Positions 35,054 through 45,179 of a DNA stretch of 64,000 nucleotides are shown here, one piece after another (position 1 is the first letter of the stretch; each line of letters begins with the position of its first letter). Both the position numbers and the translations under genes were made by a program. The notes beneath the pieces are model-generated. The model did no database searches, was not told where the DNA came from, and was given only the letters and a program-made list of their open reading frames with translations. The DNA is from CAVQGZ01 sp942491665 (GTDB lineage: Bacteria; Actinomycetota; Actinomycetes; Jiangellales; Jiangellaceae). Location of the stretch: contig CALOBR010000001.1 of the NCBI GenBank assembly GCA_942491665.1, forward strand, positions 186,001 to 250,000. The letters run 5' to 3'.

Positions 35054-36498
35054 GTGGGCTCCTTCGATGTGTCGGTCCAGAGGTACATGGCCGCGTAACC
35101 GCGCCAGGGCCGCCAGCGTGCCGGGTCGAGGCCGTCGGCACGCACGCGCCTGGCCAGGACGAGATCCGTTCCCGGCCACGCATCCGGGTCGCCGAGCGCG
35201 CGCAGCGCGACGTAGTCGGTAGTCCACGGCCCGATCCCGGGGATGGCGAGCAGCCGACGCCGGGCCTCGTTGCGGTCGGCGCCGGGATCCAGCACAAGGC
35301 TCCCATCGACGACAGCCGAAGCCAGGCCGACGAGCGTGTCGACACGTCGTCCGGTGAGCCCCATTCCGGCAAGGGCCGCCGGTCCGGCGTCCGCGACCTG
35401 CCCAGCGCTAGGGAACATCCCCGGCTCGCCGACCGCGGCCGCGACCCGGCCGAGCAGCGTCCGTGCGCCGGCTACCGACACCTGCTGGCCGACCACGGCG
35501 CGCACGGCGAGCTCGAAACCGTCGAGCGTCCCCGGGACACGCAGGCCCGGCGACGCGTGCACGAGGTCGGCCAGGCTCGGGTCGAGCGTCAACGTGCGCG
35601 TGACCGCGTCCGGGTCGGCATCCAGGTCGAGCCACCGGCGTACCGCAGCCACGGCGGGCCCGAGATCATCGAGCTCGTCCAGGTCGAGGCGCACCCGGAC
35701 GACCCCCGCCGAGGGTCGGTGCGCCGTGACGCGGCTCGCACCGCTCCGGGTGCGCACGCTGCGCTCAAGCGTGCCGTCCGCCCCGAGGTGCTCCGTGCCA
35801 GGTACAAGGCGGGCACCGAGGTACCCCCACACGAGACGGGTGGCATACGGTCCCCGGTAGGGCAGACGCAACGTGAGACCCGGGCCGCGCGACACCGGCT
35901 GGCGATCGCCGTCAGGGTGTGACGTCCGCAGGGCCGAGGGCGGGCGACCGAACTCCGCACGCATCACGTCGTTGAACTGCCGGATGCTGGCGAAGCCTGC
36001 AGTGAACGCGACGTCGGCCATGGTCAGCGAGCTCTGCTCGATCAGCAGCCTGGCCAGCTGTGCCCGCCGCGACGACGCCAGCCGTGCCGGGCCGGCACCT
36101 ACCTCGGCGGTCAGCACCCGGGTGAGGTGGCGTTCGCTGACGTTCAGGCGAGTGGCCAGCCCGGCCACACCCGCCTCGTCCACCGCTCCGTCCCGGATCA
36201 GTCTCAGCGCTCGGGCGACGAGGTCGCCGCGGTGGTCGTCGTCACGAGTGCCGGGCAGCGCGTCCGGCCGGCACCGTCGGCAGGCGCGAAAACCGGCTGC
36301 TACCGCCGCGGCACCGGAGGCGTAGTAGCGGCAGTTCTGCGGCTTCGGCGTGCGCGCCGGGCACGAGGGACGGCAGTAGACCCCTGTCGACACGACCCCG
36401 AGGTAGAGACGGCCGTCCCAGCGCCCGTCGCGGCTCGACACGGCCCGGTAGCAGCAGTCGGGGTCACCCAGCAGGTCGGCGACCACCTCGGACGGCAT
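35050..36498 (-). CDS. Ada-AlkA fusion: Ada zinc/AraC domain with 3-methyladenine DNA glycosylase
   Basis: A 482-residue fusion. Residues ~1-75 form the Ada zinc-binding N-domain with four cysteines (GVYCRPSCPAR; RACRRCRPD), the methylphosphotriester sensor. Residues ~80-190 are an AraC-type helix-turn-helix. The rest is AlkA: helix-hairpin-helix IPGIGPWTTDYVALRALGD, with the catalytic Asp in DPDAWPGTDL. It should repair alkylated purines and activate alkylation-response genes. The start ATG at 36498 has an AGGGAG about 10 nt upstream. A TTG 21 codons further is possible but unlikely. It overlaps ogt. Confidence 0.9.
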   Translation of the reverse strand: MPSEVVADLLGDPDCCYRAVSSRDGRWDGRLYLGVVSTGVYCRPSCPARTPKPQNCRYYASGAAAVAAGFRACRRCRPDALPGTRDDDHRGDLVARALRLIRDGAVDEAGVAGLATRLNVSERHLTRVLTAEVGAGPARLASSRRAQLARLLIEQSSLTMADVAFTAGFASIRQFNDVMRAEFGRPPSALRTSHPDGDRQPVSRGPGLTLRLPYRGPYATRLVWGYLGARLVPGTEHLGADGTLERSVRTRSGASRVTAHRPSAGVVRVRLDLDELDDLGPAVAAVRRWLDLDADPDAVTRTLTLDPSLADLVHASPGLRVPGTLDGFELAVRAVVGQQVSVAGARTLLGRVAAAVGEPGMFPSAGQVADAGPAALAGMGLTGRRVDTLVGLASAVVDGSLVLDPGADRNEARRRLLAIPGIGPWTTDYVALRALGDPDAWPGTDLVLARRVRADGLDPARWRPWRGYAAMYLWTDTSKEPT

Positions 36499-36557
36499 GG
36501 CAGCATGCTCCCTGGCGGAGCAGAGCCGGTCTAGCGGATTTCGGACCTTGCGGTGTG

Positions 36558-37934
36558 TCAATCCCGCTGCAGCAGCTCAGCCACCAGGAACGCCAGCTCC
36601 AACGACTGCGACCGGTTGAGCCGTGGGTCGCACGCCGTCTCGTAGCGCTCGTTCAGATCGGCCTCCAGCAGGTCTTGCCCGCCGCCGAGGCACTCGGTGA
36701 CGTCGTCCCCGGTGAGCTCGATGTGCATGCCGCCGGGCGTCGTGCCCAGCGACCGGTGCACCTCGAAGAAGCCACGCACCTCGTCCATGACCTGGTCGAG
36801 GTGGCGCGTCTTGTGACCGTTCGCCGTCTCGTAGGTGTTGCCGTGCATCGGGTCGGTCACCCAGGCCACCTCGACGCCGGCCGCCCGCACCTTCTCGACG
36901 ATCGGCGGGAGGACGTCGCGGATCTTGTCCGCCCCCATCCGCGTGATGAACGTCAGCCGGCCAGGCTCGCGTGTCGGGTCGAGCCGCTCGGCCAGGGCGA
37001 CGGCATCCTCCGGGCGCGTTGTCGGTCCCAGCTTGACCCCCACGGGGTTGCGCACCCGGGCGGCGAACTCGACGTGCGCCCCATCGAGCTGACGGGTGCG
37101 CTCGCCGATCCACACCATGTGCGCGGAGACGTCGTAGGCAAGTCGGGTGCGCGAGTCGATGCGTGTCAGCGGCAGCTCGTAGTCGAGCAGCAGCGCTTCG
37201 TGCGAGGAGTAGAGGTCGACGCCCTGCAGGCTCGGCGCCTCGGCGTCGATGGCTTTCATGAACGCCATGGCACGGTCGATCTCGCGGGCGAGGCGCTCGT
37301 AGCGCTGGCCGGACGGGCTGTCGCGCACGAAGTCCGTGTTCCAGGCGTGCACCTGACGCAGGTCGGCGTACCCGCCGTGGGTGAACGCACGGATCAGGTT
37401 CAGCGTGGCCGACGCAGCGTGGTAGGCACGCTGGAGCCGAGCCGGGTCCGGCTGGCGGTCCGCGGACACGAAGTCGATCGCGTTCACCGCGTCCCCGCGG
37501 TACGAGGGCAGCGTGACACCCTCGCGCGTCTCCATGCCGTTGGACCGGGGCTTGCCGAACTGCCCGGCCATCCGGGCGACCTTGACGACCGGCACGCTCG
37601 CTGCGTACGTCAGCACCACCGACATCTGCAGCAGCGTCTTGATCTTGTCGCGCACGTGGTCGGCGGAGAGGTCAGCGAACGTCTCGGCACAGTCCCCACC
37701 CTGAAGCAGGAACGCCTCACCTCGGGCAACTGCGGCCATCTGGCCGCGCAGCGCGTCACACTCACCGGCGAACACCAGGGGCGGGAACGTCGACATCCCG
37801 GCACCGACACGCTCGAGCGCGCCCTGGTCAGGCCAGTCAGGCTGCTGGGCAGCGGGACGGGCGCGGACCGCCTCGACCAACTCTTCCAGCGCGGTCAGGT
37901 CGGCCAGCCGCCGCAGGTCGGTCGGAGCAGTCAC
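36558..37934 (-). CDS. Class II 3-deoxy-7-phosphoheptulonate synthase
   Basis: First enzyme of the shikimate pathway: condenses PEP and erythrose-4-phosphate. The 458-residue protein is the plant-like class II (AroG of mycobacteria). It shows LLQGGDCAETFAD, FGKPRS, PSYRGDAVNAIDF, THGGYADL, GVKLGPTT and WVTDPMHGNT. The GTG start is 6 nt after a TACCCT box (37941-37946), a leaderless promoter. The stop codon ends two bases short of the TTG that opens the longer Ada-AlkA frame, but the chosen Ada-AlkA start leaves a 59-bp gap. Divergent from the PPi-PFK gene. Confidence 0.95.
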   Translation of the reverse strand: MTAPTDLRRLADLTALEELVEAVRARPAAQQPDWPDQGALERVGAGMSTFPPLVFAGECDALRGQMAAVARGEAFLLQGGDCAETFADLSADHVRDKIKTLLQMSVVLTYAASVPVVKVARMAGQFGKPRSNGMETREGVTLPSYRGDAVNAIDFVSADRQPDPARLQRAYHAASATLNLIRAFTHGGYADLRQVHAWNTDFVRDSPSGQRYERLAREIDRAMAFMKAIDAEAPSLQGVDLYSSHEALLLDYELPLTRIDSRTRLAYDVSAHMVWIGERTRQLDGAHVEFAARVRNPVGVKLGPTTRPEDAVALAERLDPTREPGRLTFITRMGADKIRDVLPPIVEKVRAAGVEVAWVTDPMHGNTYETANGHKTRHLDQVMDEVRGFFEVHRSLGTTPGGMHIELTGDDVTECLGGGQDLLEADLNERYETACDPRLNRSQSLELAFLVAELLQRD

Positions 37935-37940
37935 GGGTCA

Positions 37941-38061
37941 AGGGTAGATGCGCCCAGCGGGTGCCTGCCTCTGCCATGGGTTCGAGCGCTCCGGAGGGGC
38001 ACGAAAGACCCTGCCGTGACGCCGCATGGCCCGGTCTTGGCGACCGGATCCCCGTTAGGGT
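37941..38061. promoter_or_regulatory. Divergent leaderless promoters of DAHP synthase and PPi-PFK
   Basis: The minus-strand TACCCT at 37941-37946 ends 6 nt before the DAHP synthase GTG. The plus-strand TAGGGT at 38056-38061 ends 7 nt before the PFK ATG. Neither gene has a ribosome binding site. The -35 elements are not clear. Confidence 0.6.
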
Positions 38062-38068
38062 TTGCGTC

Positions 38069-39304
38069 ATGTACATCCGCAAGGTTGCCCTGCTGACCGC
38101 CGGCGGTCTGGCCCCCTGTCTCTCGTCCTCCGTCGGTGCGCTGATCGAGCGCTACACCGAGGTTGCCCCCGACATCGAGATCATCGGGTACAAGGACGGC
38201 TACGCCGGCCTACTGACCGGTGACTCCATCACCTTCACCAAAGAGATGCGCGAGAAGGCGCACCTGTTGCACGACCTGGGCGGCAGCCCGCTCGGCAACA
38301 GTCGGGTGAAGCTCACCAACGTGAAGGACGCCGTCAAGCGCGGCCTGGTCAAAGAAGGCGAGGAGCCCCTGGACGTGGCCGCCCGCCAGCTCACCGCCGA
38401 CGGTGTGGACGTGCTGCACACCATTGGCGGGGACGACACCAACCTGTCAGCCCGCGACCTGGCGCTGCACCTGCGCACGCAGGCGCGCGAGCTGCTCGTC
38501 GTCGGCTTGCCGAAGACCATCGACAACGACGTGTGGCCGATCAAGATGACGCTGGGCGCGCAGTCGGCAGCCGACGAGAGCGCCCGCTTCGCGCAGAACA
38601 TCATCGCCGAGCACTCGTCGAACCCGCGGATGCTGATCATCCACGAGATCATGGGCCGCTCCTGTGGGTGGCTCACTGCCGAGACCGCCCATCGCTACCG
38701 GCGCTGGCTCGACCAGCAGGAGTGGGCGCCCGGCGTCGGGCTCGACCGCGAGGAGTGGGACGTCCACGGCATCTACGTGCCGGAGATGGCGTCGGACTTC
38801 GATTCCGAGGTCGAGCGGCTCCGCGACATCATGGACCGTGCGGGCAACGTCAACATCTTCCTCTCCGAGGGCGCCGGCATCGACACGATCGTCGCCGAGA
38901 AGGAAGCTGCCGGCGAGGAGGTGCAGCGTGACGCCTACGGACACCCGCGTATCGACACGCTCAACCCCGGGCAGTGGTTCGCCAAGCAGCTCACCGACCG
39001 GCTCGGCGCGCAGAAGGCCATGGTTCAGAAGAGCGGGTACTTCGCCCGCTCGGCACGGCCGAACCGCGAAGACCTGCGGCTGATCCAGGCGATGTGCGAC
39101 TACGCCATCCGGTGCGCTCTCGCCGGCAAGGACGGCGTCGTCGGGCACGACACGGAGAACGGTGGACGGCTTCGCGCCATCGAGTTCGAGCGGATCAAGG
39201 GCGGCAAGCCCTTCGACATCTCGCAACCTTGGTTCACCGACATGCTCGATGACATCGGCCAGCACACCGCCCCGTTGGCTGAGGGCGTCGGCCCGTACTC
39301 GTAG
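38069..39304 (+). CDS. pfp: Pyrophosphate-dependent 6-phosphofructokinase
   Basis: A 411-residue PFK. The phosphoryl-donor motifs read G120-G-D-D123-T-N and P148-K149-T-I-D-N-D: Asp in place of the second Gly, and Lys in place of Gly. Both changes are the known hallmarks of PPi rather than ATP use. Predicted to interconvert fructose-6-P and fructose-1,6-bisP reversibly in glycolysis. The ATG is used in a leaderless transcript. A compact hairpin (39316-39333) follows the stop. No regulatory domain is seen. Confidence 0.93.
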   Translation: MYIRKVALLTAGGLAPCLSSSVGALIERYTEVAPDIEIIGYKDGYAGLLTGDSITFTKEMREKAHLLHDLGGSPLGNSRVKLTNVKDAVKRGLVKEGEEPLDVAARQLTADGVDVLHTIGGDDTNLSARDLALHLRTQARELLVVGLPKTIDNDVWPIKMTLGAQSAADESARFAQNIIAEHSSNPRMLIIHEIMGRSCGWLTAETAHRYRRWLDQQEWAPGVGLDREEWDVHGIYVPEMASDFDSEVERLRDIMDRAGNVNIFLSEGAGIDTIVAEKEAAGEEVQRDAYGHPRIDTLNPGQWFAKQLTDRLGAQKAMVQKSGYFARSARPNREDLRLIQAMCDYAIRCALAGKDGVVGHDTENGGRLRAIEFERIKGGKPFDISQPWFTDMLDDIGQHTAPLAEGVGPYS

Positions 39305-39315
39305 GCCTCCCGCCG

Positions 39316-39333
39316 CCAGGGCTCAAGCCCTGG
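39316..39333 (+). terminator. Hairpin terminator candidate after PPi-PFK
   Basis: CCAGGGCT and AGCCCTGG form a near-perfect stem with a tiny loop 12 bases after the stop codon. There is no U-tract. The shape and position fit an actinobacterial intrinsic terminator. Confidence 0.5.
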
Positions 39334-39374
39334 TTCAGAGGCTCGTGACCGTCTGCTGCACGTCGCTGACCTGC

Positions 39375-39608
39375 TCAGCGGGGTAGTGGGCCTCGCACGG
39401 TCAGGTGGAAGTCCACGACGGTGCCCAGGTAGCTCAGCCCCCGCTCTCCCACCTGCGGCATCATCTCCACCGCCTCCTCGAACGGAAACCCGAGGTCGTC
39501 CATCGTGTCTGGCGCCACCGGAACCAGCAGGCCGTCGCAGGTGAGGCCCTCCCGGTAGGGCGACGGCGGGGGCGGTCGGTGCGCGACGGTAGAGCACATC
39601 GTCACCAC
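39375..39608 (-). CDS. Small hypothetical protein
   Basis: An ATG frame of 77 residues lies between pfp and plsC. It has high GC at third positions and a plausible composition (LTCDGLLVPVAPDTMDDLGFPFEEAVEMM). No family is recognised, and no membrane segment or signal is seen. It ends 70 bp from the convergent pfp stop and starts 18 bp from the plsC stop on the same strand. It could be a real short gene or a fortuitous frame. Confidence 0.4.
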   Translation of the reverse strand: MVTMCSTVAHRPPPPSPYREGLTCDGLLVPVAPDTMDDLGFPFEEAVEMMPQVGERGLSYLGTVVDFHLTVRGPLPR

Positions 39609-39626
39609 GCCGGACGTGGCGCGGTG

Positions 39627-40409
39627 CTAGCTGGCCGCGCGGTGGGCCGCGGAGGATCCCGCGGAGCCTGTGGTCGCGCCAGCGCCAGGCCCTGTCACCA
39701 CACCGGAGGCGGCGGCCTTCTTCGCAGCCTCCATCTCGGTCTTGGCCTTCTGCGCGTACATGTCGACGTACTCCTGGCCGGAGAGCTCCATGAGCTCGTA
39801 CATGATCTCGTCGGTGATCGAACGCAGGACGAACCGGTCGGACTCCATGCCCTCGTACCGGCTGAAGTCCAGCGCTGCGCCGACGCGGACGCCGACGACG
39901 CCCTTGCCTCGGTTGGGGATCTTCTGCCCCGTGGGCTGGACGACGTCGGTGCCGATCATGGCCGTCGGCAGCACCGGCACGCCGGCTTCGAGCGCCATGC
40001 GCGCCACGCCTGTCTTGCCGCGGTAGAGCCGCCCGTCCGGTGAGCGCGTGCCCTCGGGGTACAACCCGAGCAGCTCTCCGGACTTGAGGATGCGGATGCC
40101 GGTGTTCAGCGCAGCCATGCTGGCCTGGCCGCCGCCCCTGTCGACCGGAACCTGGCCCACGCCCTTCATGAAGCTCGCCGTCGCCTTGCCCTTGACGCCG
40201 CCGCCGGTGAAGTAGTCGGCCTTGGCCAAGAACGTGATGCGCCGCGGAACCACCATGGGCAAGAAGATCGAGTCCGAGAACGACAGGTGGTTGCTCGCGA
40301 AGATCGCGCCACCCGTCTCGGGGACGTGCTCGAGCCCCTCGACCCAGGGCTTGTACACACCCCTCAGCACGGGGCCGAGCACGCCCCTCTTGAGCACCCA
40401 GTACAGCAC
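39627..40409 (-). CDS. PlsC-family 1-acyl-sn-glycerol-3-phosphate acyltransferase
   Basis: A 260-residue acyltransferase with the catalytic NHLSFSD motif near residue 40, the PVDRGG block and the glycerol-phosphate-binding EGTRS. It carries out the second acylation in phospholipid synthesis. The C-terminal ~45 residues are low-complexity (A, G, T, S). The GTG start is 6 nt after TAGGGT (minus strand, 40416-40421), leaderless. It is divergent from the hydrolase gene, consistent with a local lipid group. Confidence 0.88.
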   Translation of the reverse strand: MLYWVLKRGVLGPVLRGVYKPWVEGLEHVPETGGAIFASNHLSFSDSIFLPMVVPRRITFLAKADYFTGGGVKGKATASFMKGVGQVPVDRGGGQASMAALNTGIRILKSGELLGLYPEGTRSPDGRLYRGKTGVARMALEAGVPVLPTAMIGTDVVQPTGQKIPNRGKGVVGVRVGAALDFSRYEGMESDRFVLRSITDEIMYELMELSGQEYVDMYAQKAKTEMEAAKKAAASGVVTGPGAGATTGSAGSSAAHRAAS

Positions 40410-40495
40410 GGGTGAACCCTACCCACTCACCGGCCCCGCGGAACGCTCTCGAGGCGTTCTCGACGGCGGTGCCGCCCGGGTGGGACACTGCCTGC

Positions 40496-41275
40496 ATGCC
40501 CTTGATGCCCGGAGCCGAACCCTTCCATGCCGACGGCGGCAGCACTGGTGTGCTGCTGTGCCACGGACTGTCCGGCTCGCCGGCTGCGATGCGCCCGTGG
40601 GGTGAGTACCTGGCCGAGCGCGGGTACACCGTCGACGTCCCTCGCCTGCCCGGGCACGGGACGTCCGTGGCCGAGTGCAACCGCACACGGTGGGACGACT
40701 GGTACGCCACCGTGGAGCGCTCGTACCGCCAGCTCAGCGAGCGCTGCGACCACGTGTTCGTGGGCGGGCTGTCGATGGGTGGGGCGCTCGCCGTCCACCT
40801 GGCCCAGCAGAACCCGCAGGTCGCTGGAGTGATGCTCGTCAACCCCGCACTGGCCAGCGGTGACCCGAAGGTCAAGTTCTTGCTGCCGGTCATGCGCGCC
40901 CTTGGCATCAAGGAGTACCCGGCCTTCTCCAACGACATCGCCAAGCAAGGCGTGGACGAGGTCGCCTACGACAAGACCCCGGTGCGGGCACTCATCTCGT
41001 TCGTCGACCACTGGCCGATGCTGGCGCGCGACCTGCACCGGGTGACGCAGCCGACGATCCTGTTCCACGCCCCGGGCGACAACCTCGTGGACGGCCTGAC
41101 GTCGAAGCTGCTCAAGGCCGACATCGGCTCGAGCGACTTCACCCACGTCACGCTGGCGAGCTCGCAGCACGTCGCCACCCTCGACCACGACGCCCCGACG
41201 ATCTTCGAGCGCTCCGCGGCGTTCATCGAGCGGGTTCGCCTCGACCTCGACGCCCCCCAGAAGAGCGCGAGCTGA
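40496..41275 (+). CDS. Alpha/beta hydrolase (carboxylesterase / monoacylglycerol lipase-like)
   Basis: A 259-residue alpha/beta-hydrolase. It has the oxyanion region LLCHGLSGSPAAM, the nucleophile elbow GLSMGG, the acid in HAPGDNLVD and the catalytic His in SSQHVATLDHD. The order and length match Est30/monoacylglycerol lipase-like carboxylesterases. The start ATG at 40496 is 6 nt after a GACACT box (leaderless). An upstream extension to 40412 would cross that promoter and is unlikely. Confidence 0.85.
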   Translation: MPLMPGAEPFHADGGSTGVLLCHGLSGSPAAMRPWGEYLAERGYTVDVPRLPGHGTSVAECNRTRWDDWYATVERSYRQLSERCDHVFVGGLSMGGALAVHLAQQNPQVAGVMLVNPALASGDPKVKFLLPVMRALGIKEYPAFSNDIAKQGVDEVAYDKTPVRALISFVDHWPMLARDLHRVTQPTILFHAPGDNLVDGLTSKLLKADIGSSDFTHVTLASSQHVATLDHDAPTIFERSAAFIERVRLDLDAPQKSAS

Positions 41276-41283
41276 CGTCGCCC

Positions 41284-41742
41284 ATGTCGTCAGACCGACC
41301 TGACGAGGCGGCCTGGAACGAGATCGTCGCCTCGCTCCAGTCGTCCGACGAAGCTGAGGCGACATGGCCGGCTGCCGAGGACGTCGACGACACCGCGCCT
41401 GAGCCCGAGCCCGATCCCGCGCCGAACGACGAGCAGCCCGTGATCGTCTGGCGAGGCAGCGAGGCCGACATCGATGCCGAGATCGAGCGCGCCGTGCCCG
41501 ACGAGCACTTCGTGCCTCCTGAGCCTCCCCCGCTCCCCCGCGCCGACCTCATCACCTGGGCCGCCTGGTCGGGGGCCATCGGCGCGCCGATCCTCCTGCT
41601 GGTGATGACGGCTCTCGGGCTGTCATCGGGGCTGCTGGCCGCGGGTGCGGTGGTGGCGTTCGTCGGGGGTATCGCGGTACTCATCACACGCATGAGCAGC
41701 CATCGGGACCCGTTGGACCCCGACGACGGAGCGGTCGTCTAG
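41284..41742 (+). CDS. Hypothetical two-helix membrane protein
   Basis: A 152-residue protein, 8 bp after the hydrolase. The first 90 residues are acidic and proline-rich without structure. Two adjacent hydrophobic helices follow (LITWAAWSGAIGAPILLLVM and GLLAAGAVVAFVGGIAVLI), and the tail is short and charged. This layout is common in conserved actinobacterial proteins, but no family was recognised. The stop lies 7 bp from the convergent SRPBCC gene. Confidence 0.75.
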   Translation: MSSDRPDEAAWNEIVASLQSSDEAEATWPAAEDVDDTAPEPEPDPAPNDEQPVIVWRGSEADIDAEIERAVPDEHFVPPEPPPLPRADLITWAAWSGAIGAPILLLVMTALGLSSGLLAAGAVVAFVGGIAVLITRMSSHRDPLDPDDGAVV

Positions 41743-41749
41743 AGAGCCG

Positions 41750-42193
41750 CTACTCCTCGACGCGCTTCTTCAGGCCCTTCAACGCGGTGTCGGTAATGAC
41801 CTTCTCGGCCTTGCGGCGCATCATCCCCAGCATCGGGATGGCGACGTCGACCGACAGCGAGTACGAGACCTCGGTCAGGCCGGTCTCCTGTGCGCTGGTC
41901 GCGTAGATGCCGTTGAGCGCGCGCACCATGCGGCCAGACTCCCGCAGGTGCCAACGAACCTCGTCGTGCTCGTCCCAGTCGTAGACGTAAACATGCTCAT
42001 CGGCGATGCCGGCCTGGTTCATCACGAACCGGGCCTCGGCGACACGCTCGTGCTCGTCGTCGAACACGGAGAGAACTTCGACCTCGTTCACGCCGGGAGT
42101 CCACTCGGGGTAGCGCTCGACGTCGGCAATGACGTCCATGATCTCTTTGGCACTACCTCGGATGACGATGCTCGACGTCGTGCTCTCAGCCAC
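41750..42193 (-). CDS. SRPBCC (START/polyketide cyclase-like) protein
   Basis: A 147-residue SRPBCC protein with the typical opening (SIVIRGSAKEIMDVIADVERYPEWTPGVNEVEVL) and C-terminal helix (RRKAEKVITDTALKGLKKRVEE). These bind hydrophobic ligands in a deep cavity. The GTG start is 6 nt after TAGGAT (42200-42205), leaderless. Ligand unknown. It is adjacent to a second protein of related fold and to an acyl-CoA synthetase, suggesting lipid handling. Confidence 0.85.
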   Translation of the reverse strand: MAESTTSSIVIRGSAKEIMDVIADVERYPEWTPGVNEVEVLSVFDDEHERVAEARFVMNQAGIADEHVYVYDWDEHDEVRWHLRESGRMVRALNGIYATSAQETGLTEVSYSLSVDVAIPMLGMMRRKAEKVITDTALKGLKKRVEE

Positions 42194-42202
42194 ACTGTGA
42201 TC

Positions 42203-42547
42203 CTACGGTGCGCGATGGTCGTTCTCAGCGGTGTCCTTGAAGAGGAACATCCGGGCGTTCAGCGTCGTGAGGTACTGCCGGGTCAGATCCCGACGCCCGG
42301 ACGACTCGCCCCGGACGAACCAGTGGACCACCGTGCCGGCAGCCACCGGTTCAAGCCAGACCTCCATCGAGCCGTCGATCTCGCCAGCGACACTCCAACG
42401 AGTGCCCTTCTCCGCTCGATCCATGAACACCTCGAACCGAAGCCCGGGAAACCAGTCACGCAGCACGGACGAGTTCGTCAACCTGGGCGCCAGAAGCGAA
42501 GGCGCGGCGGCGACGTAGGTCTCGTCCCCGATGTCGATCGGTGCCAC
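42203..42547 (-). CDS. Conserved hypothetical protein, SRPBCC-like
   Basis: A small protein (114-115 residues) with predicted beta-rich sequence (GTRWSVAGEIDGSMEVWLEPVAAGTVVHWFVRGE) and a C-terminal helix, resembling a compact polyketide-cyclase/SRPBCC domain. GAGGAGG lies 1 nt before an ATG at 42550, too close, but 4 nt before the next codon GTG at 42547, so the GTG is preferred. It ends 9 bp upstream of the SRPBCC gene start. Confidence 0.6.
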   Translation of the reverse strand: MAPIDIGDETYVAAAPSLLAPRLTNSSVLRDWFPGLRFEVFMDRAEKGTRWSVAGEIDGSMEVWLEPVAAGTVVHWFVRGESSGRRDLTRQYLTTLNARMFLFKDTAENDHRAP

Positions 42548-42612
42548 CATGCCTCCTCGTTCACGTCGTCCCCGTCACTGGGCCTGGCCTAGGTGAACGC
42601 CAGCGTGGACTG

Positions 42613-42618
42613 TAGTTT
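42613..42618 (+). promoter_or_regulatory. Leaderless -10 box of the acyl-CoA synthetase gene
   Basis: TAGTTT, preceded directly by TG, ends 6 nt before the ATG at 42625. There is no ribosome binding site. It places the transcription start at the ATG. Confidence 0.6.
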
Positions 42619-42624
42619 CTGGGC

Positions 42625-44418
<1,794 letters not shown>

Positions 44419-44459
44419 CGCCGCGCGCGCCATGTGCTGAGGAGAGGACACTGGGGGGC

Positions 44460-45179
44460 ATGGCACCACTGGTCGAAGTCGACGGGCTCGTCGTGGAGTT
44501 CGGGCAGGTGCGCGCGGTCGACGGGATCGACCTCAGCGTGTTGCCGGGCGGAGCCGTCGCGCTCGTCGGGCGCAACGGTGCCGGCAAGTCGACGACGATG
44601 CGCGTGCTCGCCGGGGTCGTTCCACCCAGCTCGGGGCGGGTAGTCCTAGCCGGCATCGACCTGGCGGCCGATCCGGTGTCGGCCAAGCACCGACTGGGGT
44701 ACTGCCCCGACGTCGGAGGGCTCATCCCACGGGCTACCCCGTGGGAGCACCTGCAGCTTTCGGCGACGCTGCGAGGCATGCCTGCTGGTTGGGAACCTCG
44801 CGCTCGCGAGATGCTCGACCGCTTCGACCTGACCGGCGCCGCTGATCGCGTCACAGCCGGGTTCTCCCACGGGATGGGCCGACGCCTCTCGGTGGTGCTG
44901 GCTGCCTTCCACCAGCCAGACGTCCTACTGCTCGACGAGCCGTTCGATGGTGTCGATCCGTTGGGTGTCGACAGCACACTCGAGCTGATCGCGGAGTTCC
45001 GCCTGCGCGGGTCAGCCGTCCTGGTATCGACACATCTGCTCGGTCTGGCCGTGCAGGCCTGCACCGAGGCGGTCGTTCTGCGTGGGGGCATGGTCGTCAC
45101 CGCCGCCCCGGCGGCAGACCTGGCCGGCGACGAGGGTGCGGCTCGCTACAAGTCTTTGCTGACCAGCGGGGCAGCGTAG
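44460..45179 (+). CDS. ABC transporter ATP-binding protein
   Basis: A 239-residue ABC ATPase. Walker A is GRNGAGKST, the signature motif is degenerate (FSHGMGRRLSV), Walker B is VLLLDEPFDGVDP, and the switch His is in STHL. The Q-loop glutamine is replaced (YCPD). A GACACT box ends 7 nt upstream of the ATG. Its TAG directly abuts the GTG of the permease gene. Substrate unknown, probably an exporter of drugs or peptides. Confidence 0.85.
   Translation: MAPLVEVDGLVVEFGQVRAVDGIDLSVLPGGAVALVGRNGAGKSTTMRVLAGVVPPSSGRVVLAGIDLAADPVSAKHRLGYCPDVGGLIPRATPWEHLQLSATLRGMPAGWEPRAREMLDRFDLTGAADRVTAGFSHGMGRRLSVVLAAFHQPDVLLLDEPFDGVDPLGVDSTLELIAEFRLRGSAVLVSTHLLGLAVQACTEAVVLRGGMVVTAAPAADLAGDEGAARYKSLLTSGAA

Noticed and set aside
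36499..36561. TTG start giving a 503-residue Ada-AlkA
   Set aside because: TTG starts are rare, the extra residues do not match the Ada N-domain, and the ATG at 36498 aligns with the family N-terminus.
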